Below, in pieces: positions 9,307-18,625 of a stretch of DNA of 64,000 bases. This DNA comes from Lutibacter agarilyticus. Lineage in GTDB: Bacteria; Bacteroidota; Bacteroidia; Flavobacteriales; Flavobacteriaceae. Position 1 is the stretch's first letter. Each line of letters starts with the position of its first letter. The notes beneath the pieces were generated by a model that saw only the letters and a list, made by a program, of their open reading frames with translations, had not been told where the DNA came from and searched no databases. Made by a program: the position numbers and the translations under genes. The DNA lies in the NCBI RefSeq assembly GCF_900188235.1, contig NZ_FZNT01000003.1, positions 434,001-498,000 on the forward strand. Reading direction: 5' to 3'.

Positions 9307-9942
9307 TTATTTTTTTGGAGACATTGCAGATAACATACCGCCATAAACTCCATTTAAAGACGATAAATTGGTAGCCATTGATTCCATTTGTTCTTTTAAT
9401 TTACCTGCATGTTCAGTAACCTCTTGGTTTATTTCGGCTTGTCTGTTTGCACTTTCTAATTGAACTTTATACAAACTATTTAAAGATTCCATTTGAGCAG
9501 CTGCTAATGAAAGTTGCTCACTGTATTTGTTTGTTGCTGCAATTGAATCTACAGCAGGAGCAATATTATCAGCTGCACCTTTAAAATTTTGTAGACTTTC
9601 TCCTAAACTTTGCATTAATCCTGCATCTAGTTTAGCTTCTTTTAACATATCATCTAACTTTTGAGACAATAAGCTTTGAGATTCTCTTGCATCTTTTCTA
9701 TCTTTATCTCTATCTTGACCTGATGCTAGTTCAGGGTAAACTAAACTCCAGTCTAAATCTTCTTCAACAGATTCAAAAGCTGATAAGAAAAATACGATGG
9801 CTTCAACTGCCATACCTAATGTTAGCATTTCACTTCCAAAAGGCCAGTGTTGAATTTTAAAAAGAGCTCCTACAATAACAACTGCTGCTCCAATACCGTA
9901 TGCGTAATTAAAAAATTTTTTCTTGTTTTTCGACTGTGCCAT
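9307..9942 (-). CDS. gldL: GldL, T9SS motor inner-membrane protein
   Basis: A 211-residue protein with two N-terminal membrane helices (about residues 13-30 and 38-56) joined by the conserved KIQHWPFGSE loop. The second helix carries Glu47 in GMAVEAIVFF, the position expected for the proton-pathway glutamate of the GldLM rotary motor. The cytoplasmic C-terminal part is helical and coiled-coil-like. It pairs with GldM, which is encoded immediately downstream. Confidence 0.97.
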   Translation of the reverse strand: MAQSKNKKKFFNYAYGIGAAVVIVGALFKIQHWPFGSEMLTLGMAVEAIVFFLSAFESVEEDLDWSLVYPELASGQDRDKDRKDARESQSLLSQKLDDMLKEAKLDAGLMQSLGESLQNFKGAADNIAPAVDSIAATNKYSEQLSLAAAQMESLNSLYKVQLESANRQAEINQEVTEHAGKLKEQMESMATNLSSLNGVYGGMLSAMSPKK

Positions 9943-9985
9943 AATAAATTTTTTTTGTAAGTTTTGGGGTTAGTTTTAATTAATA

Positions 9986-11338
9986 TTAATTTGAGGTTGT
10001 ACCTAGAAAATCTTGTACAGTTCTAAATCCAATATAACTTCTCGCTGAATCTTTATATTCGTAATCACGAGTACTTACTTCTAAATAGTAAGCAACATCT
10101 TTCCAAGACCCTCCTCTAATTACTTTGCGATGGTTATTTTCAATTTCTACATTAGGATTCATTGTTGAACCTATTTTATATGATGCTTCGTTGTAAGCGG
10201 TATTGGTCCATTCTGAAACATTACCCGCCATATTGTACAATCCATAGTCGTTAGGGTTGTATGATTTTGCTTCCATAGTATACAAGGCTCCATCAACTGC
10301 ATAATCTCCTCTACTAGGTTTAAAGTTCGCTAAAAAACACCCTCTATCACTTGTAGTGTAAGGACCACCCCAAGGATATTTTGAAAAATTTAGTCCACCT
10401 CTGGCTGCATACTCCCATTCTGCTTCTGTAGCTAATCTAAAATAAGGAACCGTTGTTGCATTCTTTTTTGAGCCTAAGAAATCATTTTTCTTTTTTGTTC
10501 TCCAACTACAAAAAGCCTTTGCTTGAATCCATCTTACACCAACAACAGGATAATCATCGTATGCTTGATGATAAAAATAATCTTGGTGCATTGGATCATT
10601 GTATGAATAGTTAAAGTCTTTTACCCATACAGTTGTATCAGGATATACTTCAACAATATCGGATTTGATATAATCTTTTCTAGCTCCTTTACCTCTTGCA
10701 GCAGATTCACTATCAAACCATGCATATTTGTATTTCAGTTTTTTTGTATCTAAAATTCTTTTTCCATCAAAACTATTTTCTAAAGGAATATACATGGTAT
10801 CCATGACTTCAGAATAATATTCATCAGGGAAATCACTTGAACTCCAAATTAAATCTTCCTCCCAACTCAATGAACGCCCTTGTAAAGGAGAATTAATATC
10901 TCCAAGGCTTCCATAATTATTCATCATGTATTTTTCATAAGGTGTCATATCAGTAGTATCAATGTTTTTAAACTGATACTCTTCTAACACAATATTTGTA
11001 TCATCAGACATTAATTCTGATAACATTGCTAGCTCAGTTCTAATAATTGAATCTCTTACCCAAAACACAAATTGCTTATATTCAGCATTGGTTATTTCTG
11101 TTTCATCCATATAATATGGTCGAACTGTAACAGTACGAGTTGGAGAATTGAGTGACCCTGCAACATCTTCATCTTGACGCCCCATTGTAAAAGAACCTCC
11201 AGGTATCAACACCATTCCTAGTGGCTTTTTTGAATGCCACTCGCTCTTTGATCTTACTCCTGTAAGCTCTCCCTGATCACTTGAACCACAGCTATATATT
11301 AATAAGGATAATAAAATATACAATGATATTTTCTTCAT
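9986..11338 (-). CDS. gldK: GldK, T9SS outer-membrane ring lipoprotein
   Basis: A 450-residue lipoprotein (lipobox LLIYSC, Cys near residue 17) with a formylglycine-generating-enzyme-like (SUMF1) fold. Typical blocks are GGSFTMGRQDED, YYMDETEITNAEYKQF, RLATEAEWEYAARGG, YNMAGNVSEWTNTAYN and IGFRTVQ near the end. GldK/PorK uses this fold structurally and forms the ring with GldN. It opens the gldKLMN operon and has its own promoter with near-perfect boxes. Confidence 0.96.
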   Translation of the reverse strand: MKKISLYILLSLLIYSCGSSDQGELTGVRSKSEWHSKKPLGMVLIPGGSFTMGRQDEDVAGSLNSPTRTVTVRPYYMDETEITNAEYKQFVFWVRDSIIRTELAMLSELMSDDTNIVLEEYQFKNIDTTDMTPYEKYMMNNYGSLGDINSPLQGRSLSWEEDLIWSSSDFPDEYYSEVMDTMYIPLENSFDGKRILDTKKLKYKYAWFDSESAARGKGARKDYIKSDIVEVYPDTTVWVKDFNYSYNDPMHQDYFYHQAYDDYPVVGVRWIQAKAFCSWRTKKKNDFLGSKKNATTVPYFRLATEAEWEYAARGGLNFSKYPWGGPYTTSDRGCFLANFKPSRGDYAVDGALYTMEAKSYNPNDYGLYNMAGNVSEWTNTAYNEASYKIGSTMNPNVEIENNHRKVIRGGSWKDVAYYLEVSTRDYEYKDSARSYIGFRTVQDFLGTTSN

Positions 11339-11365
11339 AATAATTTTCTTCTTAATCTATTTACG

Positions 11366-11396
11366 CAAACCTATTACTAATTATTTTAAAAAACAA
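11366..11396 (-). promoter_or_regulatory. Promoter of gldKLMN
   Basis: On the minus strand TTG (11396-11394) and TAGGTTTG (11373-11366) are 20 bases apart, the Bacteroidota consensus. The gldK ATG is 27 bases downstream, so the gliding/T9SS operon can be expressed independently of topA. Confidence 0.78.
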
Positions 11397-11454
11397 TAGT
11401 TTATTTAACCTCTTAAACATTTAAAAAAGTGTTTTAGTATATCTTTTTTAAAAA

Positions 11455-12615
11455 TTAAACAATTTTTTTTAACGTTCTAATCCACCTATCAGGTATTTCT
11501 TGATTGGTGGCACTAATATAATCTTCGTATGTACAAGGTATTAACGTATGTCTTTTATTTTTATTATTCTCATTTAAAGCAATTTCCATCCACCATCTTC
11601 CACTTTTATTACTTTTATGAAAATTCAATACCTGATCGTCTATTGGAACAATATATTTGTGATACCTATCTTTCACCCCAAAAGGATAATCATTTGCACG
11701 GTAGTTTACACCTTCAATAAAATACCAAATCATTTGTGATATTAATTGAGCTGTTTGATTTTTATCATCGTATATGGCATTATACTCATAAATACCAAAG
11801 GATGTTACTTTATCACTAATTCCAGCATATCTTGAAACAGCACACATTTCAGCCCCAGTAAAACCATTTGGAGATGCGTTTTTATTTGCAGGTGCTTCTG
11901 AATTTTTAGCGGCAGACATATCAATACTCACAATATCTGCATCTCGTAAAACAGGCTCCACAATTTGCATTGAATTTAACACCTCTCCTAAGCGATGTGT
12001 TTCAAAAAACAAGCTATCTAATAAATCAATTTCATCTTGAGAATTGAAATAGGTTTGATAACCAATATTGCAAAAATTAAACAGATTGGCAGGTTGATTC
12101 ATTACAATTTTGCTAAGATATGTTTGAGAGGTTAACTCATCATCTATTGAACCTAGGTCAAACTTACTATCTACAGCAACTAAATTTACGGTTTGCTCTA
12201 ATTCATCGTATGCTCTGTAATTAGAGTATGTTAAATCTTGACCTCCACCAATAATTACAGGTATTATACTTTTTTTAAGAAGGTAAGTTACTGTTTCTTT
12301 AAGAGCAAAATAAGTATCTTCAATGGTATTGCCTTGTTGAATATCACCCAAATCGGCAACATAAACGGGCCAGTTTCCTGGATACAGTTTATACAATTCT
12401 GTTCTAATAGCATCAATACCGCTTCCAACGCCATAATTACCTTCTGAAGCACGGCCTTCTAAAACCCCAATAATGGCTATTTTAGTTTTATCTAAGTCTG
12501 GAATTTCATTTTTCGAAGTATAAATTTGAATACTTTGCCCTAAACTTTGATTCGGTTGCATTTTTGCTTGAGCTAACAAATCGTCATTAACAGGTTTCAA
12601 GTAATCCAAATTCAT
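11455..12615 (-). CDS. Arginase-fold (ureohydrolase-like) protein with degenerate metal site
   Basis: A 386-residue protein from the ATG at 12615 (MNLDYLKPVN). The longer frame would need a TTG inside topA and adds a lysine-rich leader foreign to the family. The body is recognisably ureohydrolase: AIIGVLEGRASEG, VIIGGGQDLTYSNYRA, NLVAVDSKFDLG and DIVSIDMSAAKNSEAP. The canonical manganese ligands are changed, however: GGDHS reads GGGQD, DAHxD reads DSKFD and SxDxDxxDP reads SIDMSAAKNS. It is therefore often labelled formimidoylglutamase or arginase, but catalysis is doubtful. It sits 49 bases after topA and just upstream of gldK. Confidence 0.85.
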   Translation of the reverse strand: MNLDYLKPVNDDLLAQAKMQPNQSLGQSIQIYTSKNEIPDLDKTKIAIIGVLEGRASEGNYGVGSGIDAIRTELYKLYPGNWPVYVADLGDIQQGNTIEDTYFALKETVTYLLKKSIIPVIIGGGQDLTYSNYRAYDELEQTVNLVAVDSKFDLGSIDDELTSQTYLSKIVMNQPANLFNFCNIGYQTYFNSQDEIDLLDSLFFETHRLGEVLNSMQIVEPVLRDADIVSIDMSAAKNSEAPANKNASPNGFTGAEMCAVSRYAGISDKVTSFGIYEYNAIYDDKNQTAQLISQMIWYFIEGVNYRANDYPFGVKDRYHKYIVPIDDQVLNFHKSNKSGRWWMEIALNENNKNKRHTLIPCTYEDYISATNQEIPDRWIRTLKKIV

Positions 12616-12664
12616 ATACAGGGGGCTAATTTTTATTTTTTCGGACGCAATATAGCTAAAAATA

Positions 12665-15148
12665 TTATTTCTTTTTAGTTTTGCGTTTGGTTGTTTTCTT
12701 TTTAGGTGTCTTTTTTTCAATAATATCTTTTACTTCTTCTAAAGTTAATTTAGTTGCATCAACCGTTTTTGGGAGTTCTATTTTTAACTTTCCTTTTAAA
12801 ATATTAGATCTTCCCCAACGAGCTTTTTCAACTCTAATTCCTTCATCTTCCCAGTTATGAAGTACTTTTTCAATGTCTTTACGCTTCTTATCTTCAATTA
12901 ATTCAACAATATCAGTTGCTGATAAATTATCAAAATCGTATTTTTTATTCACATTAATATAAATACCATTCCACTTTAAAAAAGGTCCAAAACGTCCTAC
13001 TCCTTTTTGCACGGGTAAACCATCGTGTTCTGCAATTGGCGCATCAGCCTTTTGTTTTTCTTGAATTAACTCTATAGCTCTCTCTAAATCAATAGACATT
13101 GGGTTTTCATCCTTTGGAATAGAAACAAACATTGTATCGTATTTTATATACGGTCCAAAACGTCCGTTAGCTACAATAACCTCCTCTTTTTCATAGTCTC
13201 CTATTGTTTTAGGAAGTTTAAACAAATCCATAGCCTCTTCATACGTGATAGAATTTAGGGTTTGATCTCCCTGTAAACTGGCAAACTTTGGTTTTTCTTC
13301 ATCAGTAGCTTCTCCAATTTGAACCATTGCTCCAAAACGACCTAAACGTGCATACACATTTTTACCGCTATCTGGGTCAATTCCCAACAAACGTTCTCCT
13401 TTTGCTCTTTCTGCATTTGCAGCAACATCTTCAACAATTGGGTGAAAATTTGTGTAAAATTCCTTAATCATTGAAATCCAGTCTTCTTTTCCTTCAGCAA
13501 TATCATCAAATTCAGATTCTACCTTTGCCGTAAAACCAAAATCTAAAATATTCGCAAAATTTTCAACCAAAAAATCATTTACAATATTTCCAATATCAGT
13601 TGGAACCAATTTTCCTTTATCAGAGCCTACTTTTTCAGTTAAAACATTTGTATAAACACTATTGTTTTCTAATTTTAACTGGGTATAATTTCTTTCAACT
13701 CCTTCAACAGTCCCTTTTACTACATACTCTCTTCTTTGTATGGTTGAAATGGTTGGGGCATAGGTTGATGGTCGTCCAATACCTAATTCTTCTAATTTCT
13801 TCACCAATGAAGCTTCCGTATATCTGTACGGTGCTTTTGAATAGCGTTCAGTAGCTGTAATATATTCGTTATTTAAATAATCTCCTAAAGTTAATGTAGG
13901 CAACATACCATCTTGCTCTTCATCTTCATTATCTGTACCTTCTAAATACACTTTTAAAAAACCATCAAACTTTATCATTTCACCATTTGCAGTAAAAATG
14001 TTTTTATTGTTTGAATTTGATATTTTTACATTGGTACGCTCTAATTGAGCATCACTCATTTGAGAAGCAATGGTTCTTTTCCAAATTAAATCGTACAATC
14101 TATCTTGGTCATAATCAACAGAAACTGACTGCTGACTCATATTAGTAGGTCTAATTGCTTCATGCGCCTCTTGCGCTCCTTTAGATTTGTTACTAAAATT
14201 TCTTGGAAAACTATAACTTTCGCCATACGATGAAGTAATTTCTTGCTGTGCATCGTTTTTACAATCATCTGATAAATTAACACTATCAGTTCTCATATAT
14301 GTAATAAACCCCGATTCGTACAATCGCTGTGCTATCATCATTGTTTTGGCAACAGGAAAATACAATTTACGAGCCGCTTCTTGTTGTAATGTTGACGTTG
14401 TAAATGGTGCTGCTGGTGTTTTTTTAGCAGGTTTTTTCTGTAAATCCTTCACTTTAAAATCAGCACCTAAACATGAATTCAAAAAAGATTCAGCTTCCTT
14501 TTTAGTATCAAAACTTTTTGGCAACGTAGCCTTAAACTTTTTCCCTTCGGAAGTCGTAAATTCAGCAACAACTTTATATGATGCTACTGGAATAAAATTT
14601 TCAATTTCGCGTTCACGTTCAACAATTAATCGAACTGAAACAGACTGTACTCTACCCGCCGATAGACCTCCTTTTACTTTTCTCCATAAAACAGGAGAAA
14701 GCTCATACCCCACCAATCTATCTAAAACTCTTCTTGCTTGCTGTGCGTTTACTAAATTATAATCTATACTTCTAGGATTTTCAACAGCTTTTAAAATAGC
14801 TTTCTTCGTAATTTCATGAAAAACAATTCGCTTAGTAGCAGTATCTTTTAATTTTAATTGCTCATATAAATGCCAAGCAATAGCTTCACCCTCGCGATCC
14901 TCATCAGATGCTAACCAAACAGTTTCTGCCTTTTTTGCTAAAGCTTTTAATTTTTTAACCAAAGCCTTTTTATCTGATGGCACTGCATATTTCGGCATAA
15001 AATCACCGTCAACATTAATCCCTATCTCTTTAGAAGGTAAGTCTGCAATGTGCCCAAAACTAGATTCAACTTGAAAATCTTTACCTAAAAATTTTTCAAT
15101 TGTTTTTGCTTTTGCAGGTGACTCAACTATTACTAAATTCTTCGCCAT
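12665..15148 (-). CDS. topA: DNA topoisomerase I (type IA)
   Basis: An 827-residue type IA enzyme. The Toprim domain starts at NLVIVESPAKAKTIEKFLG and includes the acidic motif ASDEDREGEAIAWHLYE. The active-site tyrosine is Tyr284 in GFITYMRTDSVNLS. After the core come four topo C-terminal repeats with the GRFG pattern (GRFGAMVQIG, GRFGPYIKYD, GRFGPFLKWN, ARWGRSNIL) in place of zinc fingers, and a lysine-rich tail KKKTTKRKTKKK that should bind DNA. It relaxes negative supercoils. It heads a leftward unit that continues into the arginase-like gene. Confidence 0.97.
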   Translation of the reverse strand: MAKNLVIVESPAKAKTIEKFLGKDFQVESSFGHIADLPSKEIGINVDGDFMPKYAVPSDKKALVKKLKALAKKAETVWLASDEDREGEAIAWHLYEQLKLKDTATKRIVFHEITKKAILKAVENPRSIDYNLVNAQQARRVLDRLVGYELSPVLWRKVKGGLSAGRVQSVSVRLIVEREREIENFIPVASYKVVAEFTTSEGKKFKATLPKSFDTKKEAESFLNSCLGADFKVKDLQKKPAKKTPAAPFTTSTLQQEAARKLYFPVAKTMMIAQRLYESGFITYMRTDSVNLSDDCKNDAQQEITSSYGESYSFPRNFSNKSKGAQEAHEAIRPTNMSQQSVSVDYDQDRLYDLIWKRTIASQMSDAQLERTNVKISNSNNKNIFTANGEMIKFDGFLKVYLEGTDNEDEEQDGMLPTLTLGDYLNNEYITATERYSKAPYRYTEASLVKKLEELGIGRPSTYAPTISTIQRREYVVKGTVEGVERNYTQLKLENNSVYTNVLTEKVGSDKGKLVPTDIGNIVNDFLVENFANILDFGFTAKVESEFDDIAEGKEDWISMIKEFYTNFHPIVEDVAANAERAKGERLLGIDPDSGKNVYARLGRFGAMVQIGEATDEEKPKFASLQGDQTLNSITYEEAMDLFKLPKTIGDYEKEEVIVANGRFGPYIKYDTMFVSIPKDENPMSIDLERAIELIQEKQKADAPIAEHDGLPVQKGVGRFGPFLKWNGIYINVNKKYDFDNLSATDIVELIEDKKRKDIEKVLHNWEDEGIRVEKARWGRSNILKGKLKIELPKTVDATKLTLEEVKDIIEKKTPKKKTTKRKTKKK

Positions 15149-15232
15149 ATATCTTATTCTTTAGATTTTTTCAACTCTTAACAATTGCCTTTTAACAGAA
15201 ATTTCTGAAAAATTTGTTGAGTTTTTGGACTG

Positions 15233-15261
15233 CAAAAGTAGATTCTTTTTTTTAAAAACAA
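15233..15261 (-). promoter_or_regulatory. Promoter of topA
   Basis: On the minus strand TTG (15261-15259) and TACTTTTG (15240-15233) are 18 bases apart. The topA ATG lies 84 bases downstream. Confidence 0.65.
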
Positions 15262-15320
15262 ATTTTAAGTTTCAAAAACCCTCTTTTTTAACATAGTTTT
15301 AGCGCCGAATTTTCTGCCAA

Positions 15321-15354
15321 TTTGTCATATTTTTAAGAATTAATTGTATCTTTG
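15321..15354 (+). promoter_or_regulatory. Promoter of miaB
   Basis: TTTG (15321-15324) and TATCTTTG (15347-15354) are separated by 22 bases, and the miaB ATG follows 19 bases later. It is divergent from the topA promoter. Confidence 0.7.
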
Positions 15355-15373
15355 CTCTCACTAAAAAAAGAAT

Positions 15374-16807
15374 ATGGGTAGCGAAAAAGTTATAGAAGAA
15401 AAAAAGCAAGGGCAAGCGCTTTTAACTGCTAACAAAGAAGGTAATTCTAAAAAATTATATATAGAAAGTTATGGCTGTCAAATGAATTTGAATGACAGTG
15501 AAATTGTAGCATCCATACTTTCAGAACAAGGATACAATACCACACATTTAATGGAAGAAGCCGATTTAGTATTGGTAAACACCTGTTCTATTAGAGAAAA
15601 AGCAGAGCAAACAGTTCGTAAGCGTTTAGAAAAATACACTGCCGTAAAAAAAATAAATCCAACTATGAAAGTTGGTGTTTTAGGTTGTATGGCTGAACGT
15701 CTTAAAACAAAATTTCTAGAAGAAGAAAAAATAGTTGATTTAGTAGTAGGGCCAGATGCTTATAGAGATTTACCTAATTTATTAGCAGAAGTAAGCGAAG
15801 GAAGAGATGCTGTAAATGTTATTTTATCAAAAGAAGAAACGTATGGAGATGTTTCTCCTGTACGTTTAAACAGCAATGGGGTTTCGGCATTTGTTTCAAT
15901 TACAAGAGGTTGTGATAATATGTGTACTTTTTGTGTAGTTCCTTTTACGCGTGGTAGAGAAAGAAGTAGAGATCCTAAAAGTATTTTAGAAGAGATTAAA
16001 CAGCTGGTTAACGATAATTATAAGGAAATTACTTTATTAGGTCAAAATGTAGATAGTTACCTTTGGTATGGCGGCGGTTTGAAAAAAGATTTCAAAAATG
16101 CTTCTGAAATTGCAAAAGCTACCGCTGTAGACTTCTCACAGTTATTAGACCTAGCGGCTACTGAATTTCCAAAAACACGTTTTCGTTTTTCTACATCTAA
16201 TCCGCAAGATATGAGCTTAGATGTAATTAGAACAATGGCAAAACATGAAAATATTTGTAAGTACATTCATTTACCTGTGCAATCTGGTAGCACCACTGTT
16301 TTAGAAAGAATGAATCGCCAGCATACGCGAGAAGAATACATAGAATTAATTGATAATATTAAAGAAATACTACCCGATTGTGCCATTTCACAAGATATGA
16401 TTACTGGTTTTTGTGGAGAAACCGAAGAAGAGCATAAAGATACGTTAAGCCTATTAGAATATGTAAAATATGACTTCGGCTTTATGTTTGCTTATTCAGA
16501 AAGGCCAGGAACACCAGCTGCTAAAAAAATGGAAGATGATGTTAGTTTAGAAGATAAAAAAAGGCGTTTAAATGAAATTATTCAATTACAAAGAGCACAT
16601 GGATTATTTCGTTTAGAACAATATGTTGGGAAAACTGTTGAAATTTTAATTGAAGGAACCTCAAAAAAATCGGAAACTCATTGGAAAGGTAGAAATTCTC
16701 AAAATGCCATGGTTATTTTCCCTAAAGGAGATGAGCAAATTGGTGATTTTGTAAATATATATGTAGAAAATTGCACCTCAGCCACACTATTAGGAAAAAG
16801 AGTTTAA
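15374..16807 (+). CDS. miaB: tRNA-2-methylthio-N6-dimethylallyladenosine synthase
   Basis: This 477-residue radical SAM methylthiotransferase adds the methylthio group at A37 of tRNAs that read UNN codons. The N-terminal MTTase domain carries three cluster cysteines in [18 protein letters not shown] and GCMAER. The radical SAM motif is CDNMCTFC near residue 180, and a C-terminal TRAM domain follows ([17 protein letters not shown]). It has a roughly 25-residue N-terminal extension before the conserved KLYIESYGC. It is the first gene of a rightward series running toward groEL. Confidence 0.96.
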   Translation: MGSEKVIEEKKQGQALLTANKEGNSKKLYIESYGCQMNLNDSEIVASILSEQGYNTTHLMEEADLVLVNTCSIREKAEQTVRKRLEKYTAVKKINPTMKVGVLGCMAERLKTKFLEEEKIVDLVVGPDAYRDLPNLLAEVSEGRDAVNVILSKEETYGDVSPVRLNSNGVSAFVSITRGCDNMCTFCVVPFTRGRERSRDPKSILEEIKQLVNDNYKEITLLGQNVDSYLWYGGGLKKDFKNASEIAKATAVDFSQLLDLAATEFPKTRFRFSTSNPQDMSLDVIRTMAKHENICKYIHLPVQSGSTTVLERMNRQHTREEYIELIDNIKEILPDCAISQDMITGFCGETEEEHKDTLSLLEYVKYDFGFMFAYSERPGTPAAKKMEDDVSLEDKKRRLNEIIQLQRAHGLFRLEQYVGKTVEILIEGTSKKSETHWKGRNSQNAMVIFPKGDEQIGDFVNIYVENCTSATLLGKRV

Positions 16808-16811
16808 AACT

Positions 16812-18056
16812 ATGGAATCATTACAAGTAATAAAACAACGTTTTGAAATTATTGGAAACGATTTACTTTTAAATCGCGCACTTGAAAAAGCCATTCGCGT
16901 AGCACCAACTGATATTTCGGTATTAGTTACTGGTGAAAGTGGTGTTGGTAAAGAAAGTATTCCTAAAATAATTCATCATTTATCGCACAGAAAACATGCA
17001 AAATACATTGCTGTAAACTGTGGCGCAATTCCTGAAGGAACCATAGACAGTGAACTTTTTGGTCATGAAAAAGGTGCATTTACAGGTGCTACTGCAACAC
17101 GTAAAGGATATTTCGAAGTTGCCGATGGCGGTACTATTTTTTTAGATGAAGTTGGCGAATTACCACTTACAACGCAAGTTAGGTTATTGCGTGTTTTAGA
17201 AAACGGAGAATTTATAAAAGTAGGTTCATCACAAGTTCAAAAAACAAACGTTCGAATTGTTGCTGCTACTAATTTAAACATGCACGAAGGCATCAGCAAA
17301 GGTAAATTTAGGGAAGACTTATATTACCGATTAAGTACCATTGAAATTTCTTTACCCCCATTACGAGAAAGAAAAAACGATATTCATTTATTGTTTCGAA
17401 AATTTGCAGCTGATTTTGCTCAAAAATATAAAATGCCAACCATAAGATTGACTGATGATGCTGTAAAAATATTAGAAAACTACGGCTTCCCTGGAAATAT
17501 TCGTCAGTTAAAAAATATTGCTGAACAAGTTTCAGTTATTGAAGAAACTAGATTAATTGACGGAAAAAGTTTAATGCAATATTTACCAAGCAAAGGAACC
17601 AACTTACCATCAGTTATTGATGCTAAAAAATCTGCAAGTGATTTTTCTTCGGAAAGAGAAATTATGTATAAAATATTATTTGATATGCGTAATGACATTA
17701 ACGATTTAAAAAAATTAACGCTTGATTTAATGAAGGGCGACGATACTGTAAAAGTAAGAGAAGATAACAAACAATTAATCCAGAAAATTTACAGCGATAA
17801 ACCAAGTGAACAACCTTCAGAAAACAAAGTTGAAGTTGTTCGTTACAACGACACTTATGAAAATGATGATGACGATGACGATTATGAATTTGCTGAAACT
17901 ATTGATGCTGATGAAAGTTTATCAATTCAAGATAAAGAAATTGAATTAATTAAAAAATCATTAGAAAGAAATAGTGGTAAACGAAAACTCGCCGCTAAAG
18001 AATTAGGGATTTCTGAAAGAACCTTATATCGAAAAATAAAACAATACGATTTATAA
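16812..18056 (+). CDS. Sigma-54-dependent Fis-family activator without receiver domain
   Basis: A 414-residue protein whose AAA+ domain occupies about residues 10-245. It shows Walker A GESGVGKE, the sigma-54 contact loop GAFTGA in GHEKGAFTGATATRKG, Walker B GGTIFLDEVGEL and the arginine finger region REDLYYRLST. A linker with a DDDDDD acidic tract (near residue 352) precedes a Fis-type helix-turn-helix at the end (KLAAKELGISERTLYRKIK). There is no N-terminal receiver, GAF or PAS domain, so control must come from abundance or a partner. It starts 4 bases after miaB and should be co-transcribed with it. Its target promoters are unknown. Confidence 0.92.
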   Translation: MESLQVIKQRFEIIGNDLLLNRALEKAIRVAPTDISVLVTGESGVGKESIPKIIHHLSHRKHAKYIAVNCGAIPEGTIDSELFGHEKGAFTGATATRKGYFEVADGGTIFLDEVGELPLTTQVRLLRVLENGEFIKVGSSQVQKTNVRIVAATNLNMHEGISKGKFREDLYYRLSTIEISLPPLRERKNDIHLLFRKFAADFAQKYKMPTIRLTDDAVKILENYGFPGNIRQLKNIAEQVSVIEETRLIDGKSLMQYLPSKGTNLPSVIDAKKSASDFSSEREIMYKILFDMRNDINDLKKLTLDLMKGDDTVKVREDNKQLIQKIYSDKPSEQPSENKVEVVRYNDTYENDDDDDDYEFAETIDADESLSIQDKEIELIKKSLERNSGKRKLAAKELGISERTLYRKIKQYDL

Positions 18057-18114
18057 TTCTTAAAATTAACTATTCCTAAAATTGATTACTTTTACAACGT
18101 ATCAAACATTATAA

Positions 18115-18621
18115 ATGAAAAAACTTAGCTATTTAATCCTATTTCTACTAACATTCGCCATTCAAAGTTGTGGTGTTTATTCCTTTACAGGTACAAATTT
18201 ACATCCTGATGTAAAAACAGTACAGGTTGATTATTTCCCTAACAATGCAGTATTAGTTGAACCTACATTAAGTACACTTTTTACTTTAGCGCTTCAAGAT
18301 ATATTTTTAACACAAACCAATTTAGATTTGGTAAAATCGAACGGAGATTTACAATTTGAAGGAGAAATTACGGGTTATAAAATAAACCCTATGACTGCAA
18401 CAGCCGAACAAACTGCTGCACAAAACAGAATTACAATAACGGTAAATGTTCGTTTTTATAACAACAAATTAGAAGAAGATAATTTTGAACGTTCTTTCTC
18501 ATTCTACTATGACTTTCCTGCTGAGCAATCGCTTACCGGAAGCCTACTTACAGATGCTTATGATGAAATTTTAGAACGTATTACACAAGATATTTTTAAT
18601 GCTTCAGTTGCAAAATGGTAA
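18115..18621 (+). CDS. lptE: LptE-family LPS assembly lipoprotein
   Basis: A 168-residue lipoprotein (lipobox AIQSC, Cys near residue 19). The mature start GVYSFTGTNLHPDVKTVQV and the later EGEITGYKINPMTATAEQTA are typical of the Bacteroidota LptE family. With LptD it should form the outer-membrane translocon that inserts lipopolysaccharide. It lies 58 bases after the activator gene and 4 bases before the next gene. Confidence 0.88.
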   Translation: MKKLSYLILFLLTFAIQSCGVYSFTGTNLHPDVKTVQVDYFPNNAVLVEPTLSTLFTLALQDIFLTQTNLDLVKSNGDLQFEGEITGYKINPMTATAEQTAAQNRITITVNVRFYNNKLEEDNFERSFSFYYDFPAEQSLTGSLLTDAYDEILERITQDIFNASVAKW

Positions 18622-18625
18622 ACTA

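Noticed and set aside
12616-12720. N-terminal extension of the arginase-like gene into topA
   Set aside because: It needs a TTG inside topA and adds a Lys/Arg-rich segment read from the topA tail in another frame; the ATG at 12615 gives the family length.
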